NCBI GenBank assembly: GCA_021202985.1
Contig: JAJQCA010000062.1
Coordinates: forward strand, 31,183 to 76,148
Source of the DNA: Alistipes sp.
GTDB taxonomy: Bacteria > Bacteroidota > Bacteroidia > Bacteroidales > Rikenellaceae
Reading direction: 5' to 3'
Length of the DNA: 44,966 nucleotides
Below are positions 16,923 to 25,709 of the stretch, piece by piece (position 1 is the stretch's first letter; every line of letters begins with the position of its first letter). The translations under genes and the position numbers were made by a program. The notes beneath the pieces are model-generated. The model worked only from the letters and a program-made list of their open reading frames with translations. It searched no databases and was not told the origin of the DNA.

Positions 16923-19322
16923 ATGAAACATTACGAAGTTATCTACTGTTCCTCGGCACGGAGCTGGGGCGGCGGTAATCCCGGTTTCGGTATACGTACC
17001 ATGACCCCCGGGATGCCCGAGGAGTACATAAGCCTGCTCAAGAGTAACGGGCTGCTGGCTTACAACTCCGGGTCGTTCGTAAAGTATTACCCGGACGTTC
17101 TTATCAGCGAACCGGAAAAACTGGCCGGTTATCCCGTAACTTATACATACCGTAAATTAGACACGCAGAACGGAACGTATATTTACGTCCTTGCCAGAAG
17201 TATCTATATAGGGCTGGACTACTCATACTACGAAGGTGCCGCTTCGGACCGTATGGGCAACTATATGGTCCATGCCTACATATTCGAAGAGGTGCCGCCG
17301 GCCGGTGTTTTCGATATGCTCTATTGCAACCCGGCGCCGGGAAGCAATTTCTTCCGGCCGCTGGACTTCTTTTGCCGCCGGGACAACGCCGAACTTATCG
17401 AACTCCTTACCGGCGAGCCTAAACCGCTGGCCGGTGACGTTGAGTCGTACGCCGCGGCTAACCGGCAGGCGACCCCGTCGTGCGTGGAAATCGCCCTGAT
17501 GTACGCCCACCTCAAAGGCAGCGGCAGGCAACTGGTAGTGAAATGCAAGGCCACCGAAACCGCCCCGATCCTTGCAGGGGTAATGGCGTTGCTGCATCCG
17601 GAGGATGCGGTAAAGACCTGGTTCCAGACCAATTACAACGGCTACGGGGTACTGCCCGAATTGGAACTCCATTTTATCAACGAGTATTACGAAGGTGAGA
17701 TATACGCCGACAAGGCACATACGATGGACCTTACGGCCGGTAGTGCTGCGGCGGAAGGCCGCGAAAGAGAGATTTTCGGGCCCAAACTGGTCGGGTACCT
17801 GAAAGCCGGCGACCTTACGGGAGTTCAGACCATAATGCGGTTCCTCCTTTCGGAGACATGGCAGAAGATAAAAGGCGAGCCGGACGAGGTCATAAACATG
17901 GTTTACGGCTACTCGTCGGACCCGGGAACTTTCAGCCTCGTACCTTTCAACGAGAAGGTGTTGCAGCTTGTCTGCCGGTTTATAACCGCCGACGGCTGGA
18001 GCTCCGATACGTTATTGGAGAAACTATCGGCACTCATCGACCAGCGTACGGTGGCGAGCCTTTCGGCGGCGATACTCACCGCGTCCCGGATAGAGAAGTA
18101 CGGCGTGTCGGCGGCTTCGCTCAAACCGAAGGCGACGCAGGCCGTGTCGGAAGTGTTCTGCTCGGGTGAGGATAACGCCGTCGCACTCCTGGACAACCCC
18201 GATACCGGGTGGGCGCTGGTTTCGCCATATCTCGATGTGCGGATACTCGCCGGGTGCCGGGATATGGTGCTCGGCAGCGGGAAACTGCTGAAATGGTGGC
18301 CGGAGCTGGTAAAACTGTTATACGGCAACTCAGCCGGCGAAGGGCTGGCCCGGGTGGTCGAGAGTGCTTTACGGTTAATGCCCGAGAGCGGGCAGGTTTA
18401 CGGTCCGGTGTTCGAATCGGTACAGCCGGACAGTAAAAAACGGCTGGACGTTTACCTCGACCTTTTCGAGAGGCATCAGGACAGGGTCGAATTTTTCTGG
18501 TCGTTGATACGGCCGATACTGACGGACGACAAACTGCAACGGCTCAAATATACCGAGAACGACAATCCCGCTACCGCAGCCATGCTTATGGAGGTGTTCG
18601 AACGGCAGGCTGCCGCCTGCACGGACCTGGGGGAATTAACTGCAGAACTGTCCGACTGCATCGGCAAAAACGCTTCGTTTCGGGCGCAGATGAAATCCCG
18701 CGGCGAGGGATTGTTCGGGAAAACCTTCGACATGTACCAGGCCGCCGCGGCAGGCCGTAAACCCGGGATAACGGCTCTGGAACCCCATATATCCGGAATT
18801 GCGGCGGCTATCGGGAAAGATTTCAGCAGCTATCTCGGGGACCTGAGGGCCTATTACGAAAATAAACCCGTAACGGGCCACGACTCGATTTACTACCTGC
18901 TGACGGTGTGCTGCAAGCACGGCGGCGCCGAATACGCCCGGTTGCTGCTGGAAAAGTTCGTTCCCCTGCTGCGAGACAGGCGCGACGCGGAGCTGTTGGC
19001 CGCCGCGTACGTCAAGTTTCCCCATAAGGAGCCGGACGCTCTTATAGCCGACATCGACCGCGAGGTCAAGCAGGACCAGCTGAAGACGGACGCATTGGCG
19101 GCTGTTCTCCGGGCGAAGGGTATCGACTTCGACGCCACCATGGAGTTGCTCGGCACCTGTCCCGACAACCTTAAGGAAACGGTACTGATACAGGTACACG
19201 AATCACAATACAAGTCGTGGAAAAGAAGCCGGAAAGTAAAGGCGTTTTTCGGCAACCTGTTCGGAGGCGGCAAAAACAAAGCGGAGGAAAAAGCCGCTCC
19301 GGAAAAGGAGGAAAAGAAATAG
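16923..19322 (+). CDS. GTPase-associated protein of the GAP1-N2 type
   Basis: A 799-residue cytoplasmic protein. Its first 150 residues match the pattern I recall for the GAP1-N2 domain: a beta start ending in YCSSARSW, then GFGIRTMTPG, a YYPDV segment and D-R-x-G-N-Y-M-V-H-A-Y-I-F. The middle and C-terminal parts are mainly helical, consistent with the GAP1 middle and C-terminal domains, and it ends in a short basic amphipathic helix and a Lys/Glu-rich tail. It lies between two GTPase genes, which supports a role as regulator or partner of both. GTPase activation itself is a prediction for this family, not something visible here. The gene was assigned from the ATG at 16923 after a 24-base gap. 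Confidence 0.75.
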   Translation: MKHYEVIYCSSARSWGGGNPGFGIRTMTPGMPEEYISLLKSNGLLAYNSGSFVKYYPDVLISEPEKLAGYPVTYTYRKLDTQNGTYIYVLARSIYIGLDYSYYEGAASDRMGNYMVHAYIFEEVPPAGVFDMLYCNPAPGSNFFRPLDFFCRRDNAELIELLTGEPKPLAGDVESYAAANRQATPSCVEIALMYAHLKGSGRQLVVKCKATETAPILAGVMALLHPEDAVKTWFQTNYNGYGVLPELELHFINEYYEGEIYADKAHTMDLTAGSAAAEGREREIFGPKLVGYLKAGDLTGVQTIMRFLLSETWQKIKGEPDEVINMVYGYSSDPGTFSLVPFNEKVLQLVCRFITADGWSSDTLLEKLSALIDQRTVASLSAAILTASRIEKYGVSAASLKPKATQAVSEVFCSGEDNAVALLDNPDTGWALVSPYLDVRILAGCRDMVLGSGKLLKWWPELVKLLYGNSAGEGLARVVESALRLMPESGQVYGPVFESVQPDSKKRLDVYLDLFERHQDRVEFFWSLIRPILTDDKLQRLKYTENDNPATAAMLMEVFERQAAACTDLGELTAELSDCIGKNASFRAQMKSRGEGLFGKTFDMYQAAAAGRKPGITALEPHISGIAAAIGKDFSSYLGDLRAYYENKPVTGHDSIYYLLTVCCKHGGAEYARLLLEKFVPLLRDRRDAELLAAAYVKFPHKEPDALIADIDREVKQDQLKTDALAAVLRAKGIDFDATMELLGTCPDNLKETVLIQVHESQYKSWKRSRKVKAFFGNLFGGGKNKAEEKAAPEKEEKK

Positions 19323-19359
19323 CCCCGGACAAGAAACTAGTACCAAACCCACCACTGCA

Positions 19360-21372
19360 ATGCGAACCAGAAAGACCATTATATTAATATTGTCCCTGCT
19401 GGCACTGTTGCCGGCGGCCCTCGAGGCCGCAACGTACGGCGACCGGGAGAATGGGCAGGAATGTTTCGTCGTCATTATCGAATCGCGCAATATCCGAGAC
19501 GGCGCGGGAACCCACAACAAGGTCGTGGGGCAGTTGAAAATGAACGACACGATTTTCGTGGCGCGCCCGGTAATTCTTGCCAACGGCAACGAACAATGGC
19601 TCCAGGTCCCCGGGCAGGGGTTCATCCTCTATAACGACACCGGAGTAGCAACCGTTCCCAACCCCCATTACGTGGAGGCGGAGGAGGCGCCCCGGTTTAA
19701 CAAACCCACCCGGACATCGTCCGCCGTGGGGTTGATTCTCACGGGCTTGTTTATCCTGATAGGGTTCCTGAACCTCAGCCGGAACGAGAGATACCGGGCG
19801 AGATTCCAAAATTTCTGGGGTGCGCCGGATGCCAACGGGATGAAAAAACTGTTTTTCTTTTCGGTCACGCCCTATAAGAATGTCGTACTGATTTTCATAA
19901 CAATTCTGAGCGTTATACTGGGGTCGCTCGTATCGGTGCTGGCAATCGGAGGCGTGACCTGGCTTCTGTTTATGATAATAAAGTACCTGCTGCTGGCCAT
20001 TATGTGGGTGGGTATTATATGTTGCGTCCTCGGTATAATCGCCACGCTGTGCGGGGTCTTCTACGGTCTCATACCGGCCATAATAGGTGGCCTTATCTGG
20101 TCGAAGAGCGACTGGTTCGAGAATATGGGGGCGAGCTTCCAGGACTGGGGTGAGAGGTTTTTTTCCAACCTCAACCTGTTCAGTTTTACGTGGGATATAT
20201 TTTCGCAGTGGTGGTGGTTGATACTGCTTATCGCCGGCACTCCGCTGATTCTTTTCCTCGTGTTCGCCCTGTTCGCCACGCTCAATGTGGGATTCTGGTC
20301 GGGACTGGAATGGATAATTTCCACAATCTACGGAATCCGCAACCCCTGTCCCACCTGCGGGCATAAACTAACGGTTTGGGGCGACAGGAAGACAAGGCTC
20401 GTTTTTAAAACCGGGAGCGGCGAGCATCCGGTGGGGCTTCACCCGAGCTGGTACGGAGTATTCCACCACCGTTCGCCCGTAACCGGTGAGAAGCTGCCGA
20501 CCATGATGCTCAACGGGCGGGACAAACTTACCCGTATATGCCCGTCCTGTAATACCGATATACAGGCGCGGTCCGGCGCGGAAAGGCATGTAGCCGTCGT
20601 GGGCCACCGCGCGGCGGGAAAGACCACGCTTATTTACAAGTTGCTGAAGAATCTCCAGGTACGGTACCGTTCGGTGATAACTTTTACAGACAAGAACGCC
20701 GGTGATATCCAGGGTGTGCTGTCCCGCATACCCGAGAACGGGGAGATATTCACGGAACAAACCGATTTCGAAAGAATCCGGGCAATACAGGTTATCGTAA
20801 AAACGAGGCTGATACCTTACAAATTACATTTTTACGATATCGCGGGCGAGATGTTCAACTCAACCAGTCTCGATGAAGCTACGAAGGAATATATTTCCTA
20901 CTTCCGTAACGCCCAGACGTTCCTTTACCTTATCGACCCGTTTATGATAGACTTTACGGACCTCGACAGTGCCGACCCCGAAATAGTAGCGTGGCTGGCC
21001 GACGAACACCGGGAAAAGCGGATGAAAAGGGAATTCTATAAGCCGCAGGAAACGTTCGACCAGTTCACCGAACTGTTGCGCTACTCAATGAGGGACAAGG
21101 CTTCCGGAATCCGTAAGTTACCTTTTAATTTCGTTCTGGTAAAGAACGACATCGGATACCTAGAACATGCCGGGATAGACCCGTCGGACCCCGAACAGCT
21201 AAAGGCGTTCGTCTACAACACCCTCGGGCTTGCCGGTATAGTTTCGCAGGCCGAAACCACGTTCGGACAGGTAAACTTCTACACGGTAAGCGCTTACCGG
21301 ACTTTCGAACAGTCGAAGATAGATAAGCTCCGCACGGACCTCCTGTCTCAGATAGACCTTAAAATAGATTAG
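19360..21372 (+). CDS. polytopic membrane GTPase with SH3-like and zinc-ribbon domains
   Basis: A 670-residue protein. It has an N-terminal signal sequence (about 5-22), an SH3-like beta domain (about 30-92, with SRNIRDGAGT as in bacterial SH3 domains) likely to sit outside the membrane, and about seven hydrophobic segments between 120 and 325. A zinc ribbon follows (CPTC 330-333, CPSC 394-397), then a cytoplasmic GTPase domain: P-loop VVGHRAAGKTT 413-423, G3 YDIAGE with Asp493 and Gly496, and G4-like VKND 594-597. The GTPase half is a clear relative of the soluble GTPase three genes' span upstream, including DxAGE and the zinc ribbon. It therefore places a second GTPase at the membrane and could couple a cell-wall signal to the cytoplasmic machinery. 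Topology is inferred from hydrophobicity. Confidence 0.82.
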   Translation: MRTRKTIILILSLLALLPAALEAATYGDRENGQECFVVIIESRNIRDGAGTHNKVVGQLKMNDTIFVARPVILANGNEQWLQVPGQGFILYNDTGVATVPNPHYVEAEEAPRFNKPTRTSSAVGLILTGLFILIGFLNLSRNERYRARFQNFWGAPDANGMKKLFFFSVTPYKNVVLIFITILSVILGSLVSVLAIGGVTWLLFMIIKYLLLAIMWVGIICCVLGIIATLCGVFYGLIPAIIGGLIWSKSDWFENMGASFQDWGERFFSNLNLFSFTWDIFSQWWWLILLIAGTPLILFLVFALFATLNVGFWSGLEWIISTIYGIRNPCPTCGHKLTVWGDRKTRLVFKTGSGEHPVGLHPSWYGVFHHRSPVTGEKLPTMMLNGRDKLTRICPSCNTDIQARSGAERHVAVVGHRAAGKTTLIYKLLKNLQVRYRSVITFTDKNAGDIQGVLSRIPENGEIFTEQTDFERIRAIQVIVKTRLIPYKLHFYDIAGEMFNSTSLDEATKEYISYFRNAQTFLYLIDPFMIDFTDLDSADPEIVAWLADEHREKRMKREFYKPQETFDQFTELLRYSMRDKASGIRKLPFNFVLVKNDIGYLEHAGIDPSDPEQLKAFVYNTLGLAGIVSQAETTFGQVNFYTVSAYRTFEQSKIDKLRTDLLSQIDLKID

Positions 21373-21378
21373 CCCGTT

Positions 21379-21567
21379 ATGGTGTTTGCGGTCATACAGA
21401 TAATTGCCGGTCTGTTCCTGTGGCGCGTGGCGCCCGGAATGGTGAAGCACGGCACGAAGAAGAAGAAACAGCAGACCCGGTTCTGGCTGAATATCGCCGG
21501 GATAGCACTGTTGCTGCTCGGACTGGTGAACATCGTCCGGCATGTTCTGTTTCTGTTCGGCGGTTGA
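21379..21567 (+). CDS. small two-helix membrane peptide
   Basis: A 62-residue protein with two hydrophobic helices (about 3-20 and 37-58) separated by a strongly basic linker HGTKKKKQQTR, which should face the cytoplasm. It starts 6 bases after the membrane GTPase stop and is the last gene before the perfect hairpin at 21584. No family is recognised. Tight spacing and the terminator support it as a real last gene of the operon. Confidence 0.6.
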   Translation: MVFAVIQIIAGLFLWRVAPGMVKHGTKKKKQQTRFWLNIAGIALLLLGLVNIVRHVLFLFGG

Positions 21568-21583
21568 GTACAACCTGCCCGGA

Positions 21584-21623
21584 AAACGACATCAGGCAAC
21601 CTATGGGTTGCCTGATGTCGTTT
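21584..21623 (+). terminator. perfect 18-bp hairpin, bidirectional terminator
   Basis: Eighteen perfectly paired bases (AAACGACATCAGG... and complement) around a 4-base loop, with T-rich text on both sides: GTTTAGTTT on the plus strand and GTTTTCC on the minus strand. It closes the plus-strand operon and can also end transcripts of the convergent lipoprotein gene. Confidence 0.85.
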
Positions 21624-21764
21624 AGTTTCATATCCGGTTTTTCGTCCCAAAAATTTACAGATGCCCGGTAACGGCGAGGGCCGCCGGCGACGCCCCGGCG
21701 GCAACCGGGATTTGCCGTCCCGAAGCCGAAGGGATTTATTACAGACCCCGGCCCGACGACTTCC

Positions 21765-22256
21765 CTACTGCGCCGCTTCGAGACGCATCGTGCCCGTATA
21801 GTTGATCGCCTGTCGGTTGGTCGGCAGGACGTTGATATCGGCCGAACCGTTGGGCCACAGCGTTACGGTGAACTGGTGACGGTCCTCTTGCGTGCGGGTG
21901 TTGAACTTCACCACCGTCTCACCCTTACGCCCCGGGGTCGCGCTGTAATCGCTAACCGTGGAAGAAAATATCATCCCCTCTCCACCGCCGTAGGGAACGT
22001 TGTACGCCCGGCCGTAATAGGGCAGGTGGGAGTAAACCGAATCTCCTTTAATCTCGAGGGTGTACGGGCTGGTGAGGTTGATGCTCCGACCGCCAAGAGG
22101 GACGGCCCGGTTTACGTCTATGGTGTAGCGCCTGAGCAGGATGTTGTCCCCGACCATTTTTTCCGTCTGGTTCCTTGTAAGGGACGGGTAGTGGTTGGAA
22201 GACGAACAGCCGGCGGCCAGGGCCAGGGTAAGCAGCAATGCGATACGTGTTTTCAT
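21765..22256 (-). CDS. DUF4251-type lipoprotein
   Basis: A 163-residue predicted lipoprotein. Starting at the ATG at 22256, it has the signal MKTRIALLLTLALAAGC with the lipobox Cys at 17. The body has the DUF4251 pattern: L-x-S-P-Y-T-L-E-x-K-G-D-S-V-x-S-x-L-P-Y-Y-G-R-A-Y followed by PYGGGEGMIFSS. That family is frequent in Bacteroidales and has no established function. An upstream in-frame ATG (22295) would add 13 residues before the signal and is less plausible. It is convergent with the NTPase operon and separated from it by the shared hairpin, so it is probably an ordinary resident gene and not part of the system. Confidence 0.85.
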   Translation of the reverse strand: MKTRIALLLTLALAAGCSSSNHYPSLTRNQTEKMVGDNILLRRYTIDVNRAVPLGGRSINLTSPYTLEIKGDSVYSHLPYYGRAYNVPYGGGEGMIFSSTVSDYSATPGRKGETVVKFNTRTQEDRHQFTVTLWPNGSADINVLPTNRQAINYTGTMRLEAAQ

Positions 22257-22338
22257 CGGTGTGAAGCGTATTAATCGGTTAGGTTTTTCAGCCAACCAAG
22301 CAAATTACACGCCAAACGACCGTGCGGCCCGGCACCCG

Positions 22339-23106
22339 TTACTCCATCGGGTAAATCCTTACCGAAATGGAGGGCGTATCGGCAAGCATTTCTTTCAGTT
22401 TACCGATATCGGTATCGCCCGTGTGGTAGGGATAGAATATCGGGGCGCCGATGGTTCTCGCCGCCCGGGCGGCCTGTTCGATAGTCATGGTATAGGGTTG
22501 GTTTACCGGCAGGAACATAATATCTATGTCGGTAAACCCTTCCATTTCGGGTATCGGTTCGGTATCGCCCGGGACGTATATCCTCGTGGAGGCAAGGTTA
22601 AGTATATAACCGTTGTCTCCCCTCTCCCGGGGATGGAACTGCAACTGGTGCTCCAACACGTTGTAAGCCGGCACCGCCTCGACCGTGATGCCCTCCCCGG
22701 CCGGCATCCTGTCGCCGGGCGACATCCGTTTGGCTTTGGGGTACTCCCGGGCGACTCCAGCGCTCCCCACAACGAGCGTGGCAGGGCCGGAAACGTCGTC
22801 GAGGGCCTTCTTGTCGAGATGGTCGTAATGTTCGTGCGTAACCAGCACGAGGTCGGCCGTGGGAAGTGCCGAGTAGTCGGCATATTCGGTAAGGGGGTCG
22901 ACGTAAATCACCTTGTCGTCCCAGATAAAGCCGAGCGATGCGTGGCTTAAAAAGACCACCGTAAGCGCGTGGCCGTCTTTGGTGGTCATGGATTCGCGGG
23001 TAAATTGCTGCCCGGAGTTTTCAAACTCCCTCAGCAGCCTTGCATGTCCTCTGTCGCCCATAGGTGTAATATTTGTCAGGATTAATATTGCGTGTATCAG
23101 TAACAT
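22339..23106 (-). CDS. MBL-fold metal-dependent hydrolase
   Basis: A metallo-beta-lactamase-fold protein of the UlaG-like type. The metal-binding motif THEHYDHLD is near residue 90, followed by later ligand segments around VPGDTEP and FYPYHTGDTD. The start is uncertain: ATG 23106 gives 255 residues with a short hydrophobic N-terminus (MLLIHAILILTNI), ATG 23184 would add 26 residues from AT-rich promoter-like sequence, and ATG 23061 would remove the hydrophobic part. I chose 23106. The substrate cannot be told; relatives act on esters or phosphodiesters, or are uncharacterised. The gap to the kinase-like gene at 23392 holds an imperfect hairpin at 23337-23370. Confidence 0.85.
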   Translation of the reverse strand: MLLIHAILILTNITPMGDRGHARLLREFENSGQQFTRESMTTKDGHALTVVFLSHASLGFIWDDKVIYVDPLTEYADYSALPTADLVLVTHEHYDHLDKKALDDVSGPATLVVGSAGVAREYPKAKRMSPGDRMPAGEGITVEAVPAYNVLEHQLQFHPRERGDNGYILNLASTRIYVPGDTEPIPEMEGFTDIDIMFLPVNQPYTMTIEQAARAARTIGAPIFYPYHTGDTDIGKLKEMLADTPSISVRIYPME

Positions 23107-23336
23107 TTTACGAGCCGTTTTCGTTCTGACTTTTTCCCACCGATAAATATAACCATATTTTTCAAATCGGTATTGCTCCTCCAAGCGGGTAAAATTAACC
23201 CGTTCGTCGCGGATATCGACGAGCGGGCATAACTATACTTAAGTGGCAGATATGGAATGGCCGGAAGCAAGCCGGAAAAGGCGCCCCCGGGAAAGACCGG
23301 GTCCTGCTCCAGGGCGCGCGTTACCATGACATAATC

Positions 23337-23370
23337 GGAAAACGGACCGTCCCTTTTTAGGGGCGACGGT
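23337..23370 (-). terminator. terminator-like hairpin after WG pseudokinase
   Basis: ACCGT-CCC pairs with GGG-x-ACGGT with a small bulge, 22 bases past the stop of the pseudokinase gene. On the minus strand it is followed by CCGTTTTCC, so the T run is short. Confidence 0.4.
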
Positions 23371-23391
23371 TAAGACTGTGGAGCGATGTGG

Positions 23392-24789
23392 CTACCCTAT
23401 TATCTGGTCGATGATTTCCCCGTCGTTTCCGATTACATATTTCCTGCCGTCGCGCCATACCGTCGCACGGCCCTCGGCAAAACATGTGGTCTCGTCATAT
23501 TCTATACGGGTTATCATCTTCCCGTCCCGGGTGATGTAACCGAACTTACCGTCCTTCAGAACCTGGAAAATACCCTCCGACGAGCCGTATATCATATCGT
23601 ATCGGAAATCGGTAACCATCCTGCCGCTCCTGTCGGCCAGACCGTACTCCCCGTCGAGGCTCACAATTATACGGTTAGTGTCGCTGTCTATCTCCAGTGT
23701 GTCGAAAACCGGCTGAATAACGAAACGACCTTCCCGGTCTATCATACCGTAATGCCCTTCGTACTCGACCCGAGCCAGCCCTTCGGCAAAATCGCCCGCG
23801 TCGCTGAACGGGCCGGGTATCGCCACCCGGCCGTGCTTGTCGATATAGCACCAGCTATCCCCGTCGTAGGCGCTCATCAGCATGTCGTGCATGTTACCTA
23901 CGATTTTATACCGCGCTTTAGGAGCCTCTTCCGTGCCATGCGTCGGGACCGGACCGGAGTCCGTGCCGTCCAGGAATGCGGAGAGGTTTCCGTCCGGCGG
24001 TAAGACCCCTGCCGGAAGTGTCCGGAGCGCCTCGAGTATCTTGCCCGTCTCCTTCGACGCATCGAGAGACACCCGTAATACCTCCTTCACACGCGAGCCC
24101 TCCCCGGCGAGCGGTACGGCCAGCAGCCGCTCCAACCTGCCGCCGGCCGGTTCATCCGCGCTTCCGGGCAGGAGGGACACAGCGCGGGCGTCCGCCGTCG
24201 AGAGGCAGAGCACGCATGCTATATTGGCAAGTGCGGCGACGTCCCCGCGGTTATCGCCGCGGGAGGCCATACCGAAGTCCGCCAGCACAGGCCGGTTCCC
24301 GGCATCGATATAAATACTTTCGGCCGTAAGGTTACCGTGACAAAGCCTGTGCGCTGCATGCGTCGCGGCGAAATTCGCGGCCCATGCGGCCAGAACACCC
24401 AACCTTCCTGCATCTAACCCCGGCACGGCCAGCGGGAGCGGCACCCCGGCCGGCGTAAACTCTATGGCTATGTCGAGATAGGAGTAACCGCCGTCCTCGT
24501 CAAACACAAGCAGTTCGTCTTCCAGATAGGCGAACCGGTTGTACGACGGCTCGTCCACCACAGAAAGGAATGCCGACACGGCACTGAGGCGTGCCCGGGT
24601 GTCCGTTTTGCGGCCCGTAAAGCAGCGCATCCTTACGCCTAGACTGTCCAGCTCCATACTGAAATCGCAGAATCCCCGGCCGGAATACATTACCGGGTCG
24701 CCGTCGCGAAGGACCGGATATATTTTACCGCGAAGTGTACGGAACCTCCCGTCCGTATTACGCACCGATTCGATAAGGCTGTTTACCAT
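23392..24789 (-). CDS. WG-repeat pseudokinase
   Basis: A 465-residue protein with a kinase-like N-terminal domain (about 40-280) and WG-type beta repeats (about 300-465; WCYIDKHGRVAIPGPF, YGMIDREGRFVIQPVF and so on). The kinase core is recognisable but its catalytic residues are changed. Arg55 stands where the ATP-binding Lys is expected, the catalytic loop reads HGNLTAES (151-158) instead of HGDIKPEN, so the Asp, Lys and Asn are lost, and only the DFG Asp171 remains. It is therefore probably a pseudokinase acting as scaffold or allosteric partner. It lies 18 bases after the vWA gene and shares architecture with the intact kinase upstream, suggesting duplication and division of labour. WG repeats are usually protein-interaction modules of unknown ligand. 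Confidence 0.85.
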   Translation of the reverse strand: MVNSLIESVRNTDGRFRTLRGKIYPVLRDGDPVMYSGRGFCDFSMELDSLGVRMRCFTGRKTDTRARLSAVSAFLSVVDEPSYNRFAYLEDELLVFDEDGGYSYLDIAIEFTPAGVPLPLAVPGLDAGRLGVLAAWAANFAATHAAHRLCHGNLTAESIYIDAGNRPVLADFGMASRGDNRGDVAALANIACVLCLSTADARAVSLLPGSADEPAGGRLERLLAVPLAGEGSRVKEVLRVSLDASKETGKILEALRTLPAGVLPPDGNLSAFLDGTDSGPVPTHGTEEAPKARYKIVGNMHDMLMSAYDGDSWCYIDKHGRVAIPGPFSDAGDFAEGLARVEYEGHYGMIDREGRFVIQPVFDTLEIDSDTNRIIVSLDGEYGLADRSGRMVTDFRYDMIYGSSEGIFQVLKDGKFGYITRDGKMITRIEYDETTCFAEGRATVWRDGRKYVIGNDGEIIDQIIG

Positions 24790-24807
24790 GTCGTGTCCCT
24801 GTGATTT

Positions 24808-25662
24808 TCAGAGTAACTTATTGATACTTCTCGAGCCTATATTCATCATGGATATCAGGCGCCCCGCACTGGTATTAAGGCTCATGCCGCGGTATGGCGG
24901 GGACGACCCCCTTTTCAGGTCCAGAATGCTGTCGTTATATTCAGCCGGCATTTCGCTCGACATGTCGTAGAGCAGGTTGGTGTAGCGGCACCCGGGAAGC
25001 TCGTCCCTGCTGCCGGGGAACACGAGGCTTTTGTTGGAAGAAGTCGACGAAATGTTTATATTGATAAGTAGAGTTTTGCCGTCCTGTGTGCCGAGACCCT
25101 TTATATCGGAAGCCAACTGGCAAAGGATGTCATAATCACCGTCCGTGGCTTCACCGTCGGTGATGTTAAATACGGTCGGCGGATAGGAGAGTTCGTTTTC
25201 CGGCCTCCGGCACCATCGGCCGAGCATATTCAGCGCCATATCGAGGGCCGAGCGCATCGGGGTGTTTCCCTCGGCTTTGGGTTCTATCCAGTATTTCACC
25301 TCAACCGGCGATTGGTAAACCTCACCGTCGGGGTGGACCCGTTCCTGGGTCAGCAGCCTCCTGCGGCAGTCCGACAGGACGAGGGCCGATGGTTTTATGA
25401 AGTAACCGGATTTGCCCAGCAGCAGCCGGGCTTCCTCGCCCGAGTAACCGATTGCCGCAATATCGAAATAGTCCACTATACCGTCGTCCTTACGGCACCG
25501 GTTGATAAGTTCGCCTATAAGCAAGTTGGTTACTATGGCCACCACTTCGGCCTTGGTGGTAAGTACGTTGCCGTACATCATTTTTTCCTCCATGGAACCG
25601 CTGTGGTCGATAAGCAAAACGAATGCGGTGGGGGAATGCCGGGTTATACGGGCGGAATACAT
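24808..25662 (-). CDS. vWA-domain protein, TerY-like
   Basis: A 284-residue cytoplasmic protein that is almost entirely one vWA domain. It has a complete metal-ion site: DHSGS at 19-23, Thr134 in EGNTPMRSAL and Asp169 in FNITDGE. This is the organisation of TerY proteins, which occur with a protein kinase and often a PP2C phosphatase in predicted TerY-P triads. Here the two neighbours are an intact kinase (47 bases upstream) and a pseudokinase (18 bases downstream), and no phosphatase is present. The last 40 residues, rich in Ser, Arg and Gly, look flexible and could be a phosphorylation target. The start ATG at 25662 is the only one that keeps the first beta strand. Confidence 0.9.
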   Translation of the reverse strand: MYSARITRHSPTAFVLLIDHSGSMEEKMMYGNVLTTKAEVVAIVTNLLIGELINRCRKDDGIVDYFDIAAIGYSGEEARLLLGKSGYFIKPSALVLSDCRRRLLTQERVHPDGEVYQSPVEVKYWIEPKAEGNTPMRSALDMALNMLGRWCRRPENELSYPPTVFNITDGEATDGDYDILCQLASDIKGLGTQDGKTLLININISSTSSNKSLVFPGSRDELPGCRYTNLLYDMSSEMPAEYNDSILDLKRGSSPPYRGMSLNTSAGRLISMMNIGSRSINKLL

Positions 25663-25709
25663 AACGGTGTTTAAATTTTGAACCTTTAAAGATACCGAAT
25701 CTTTCCGTA

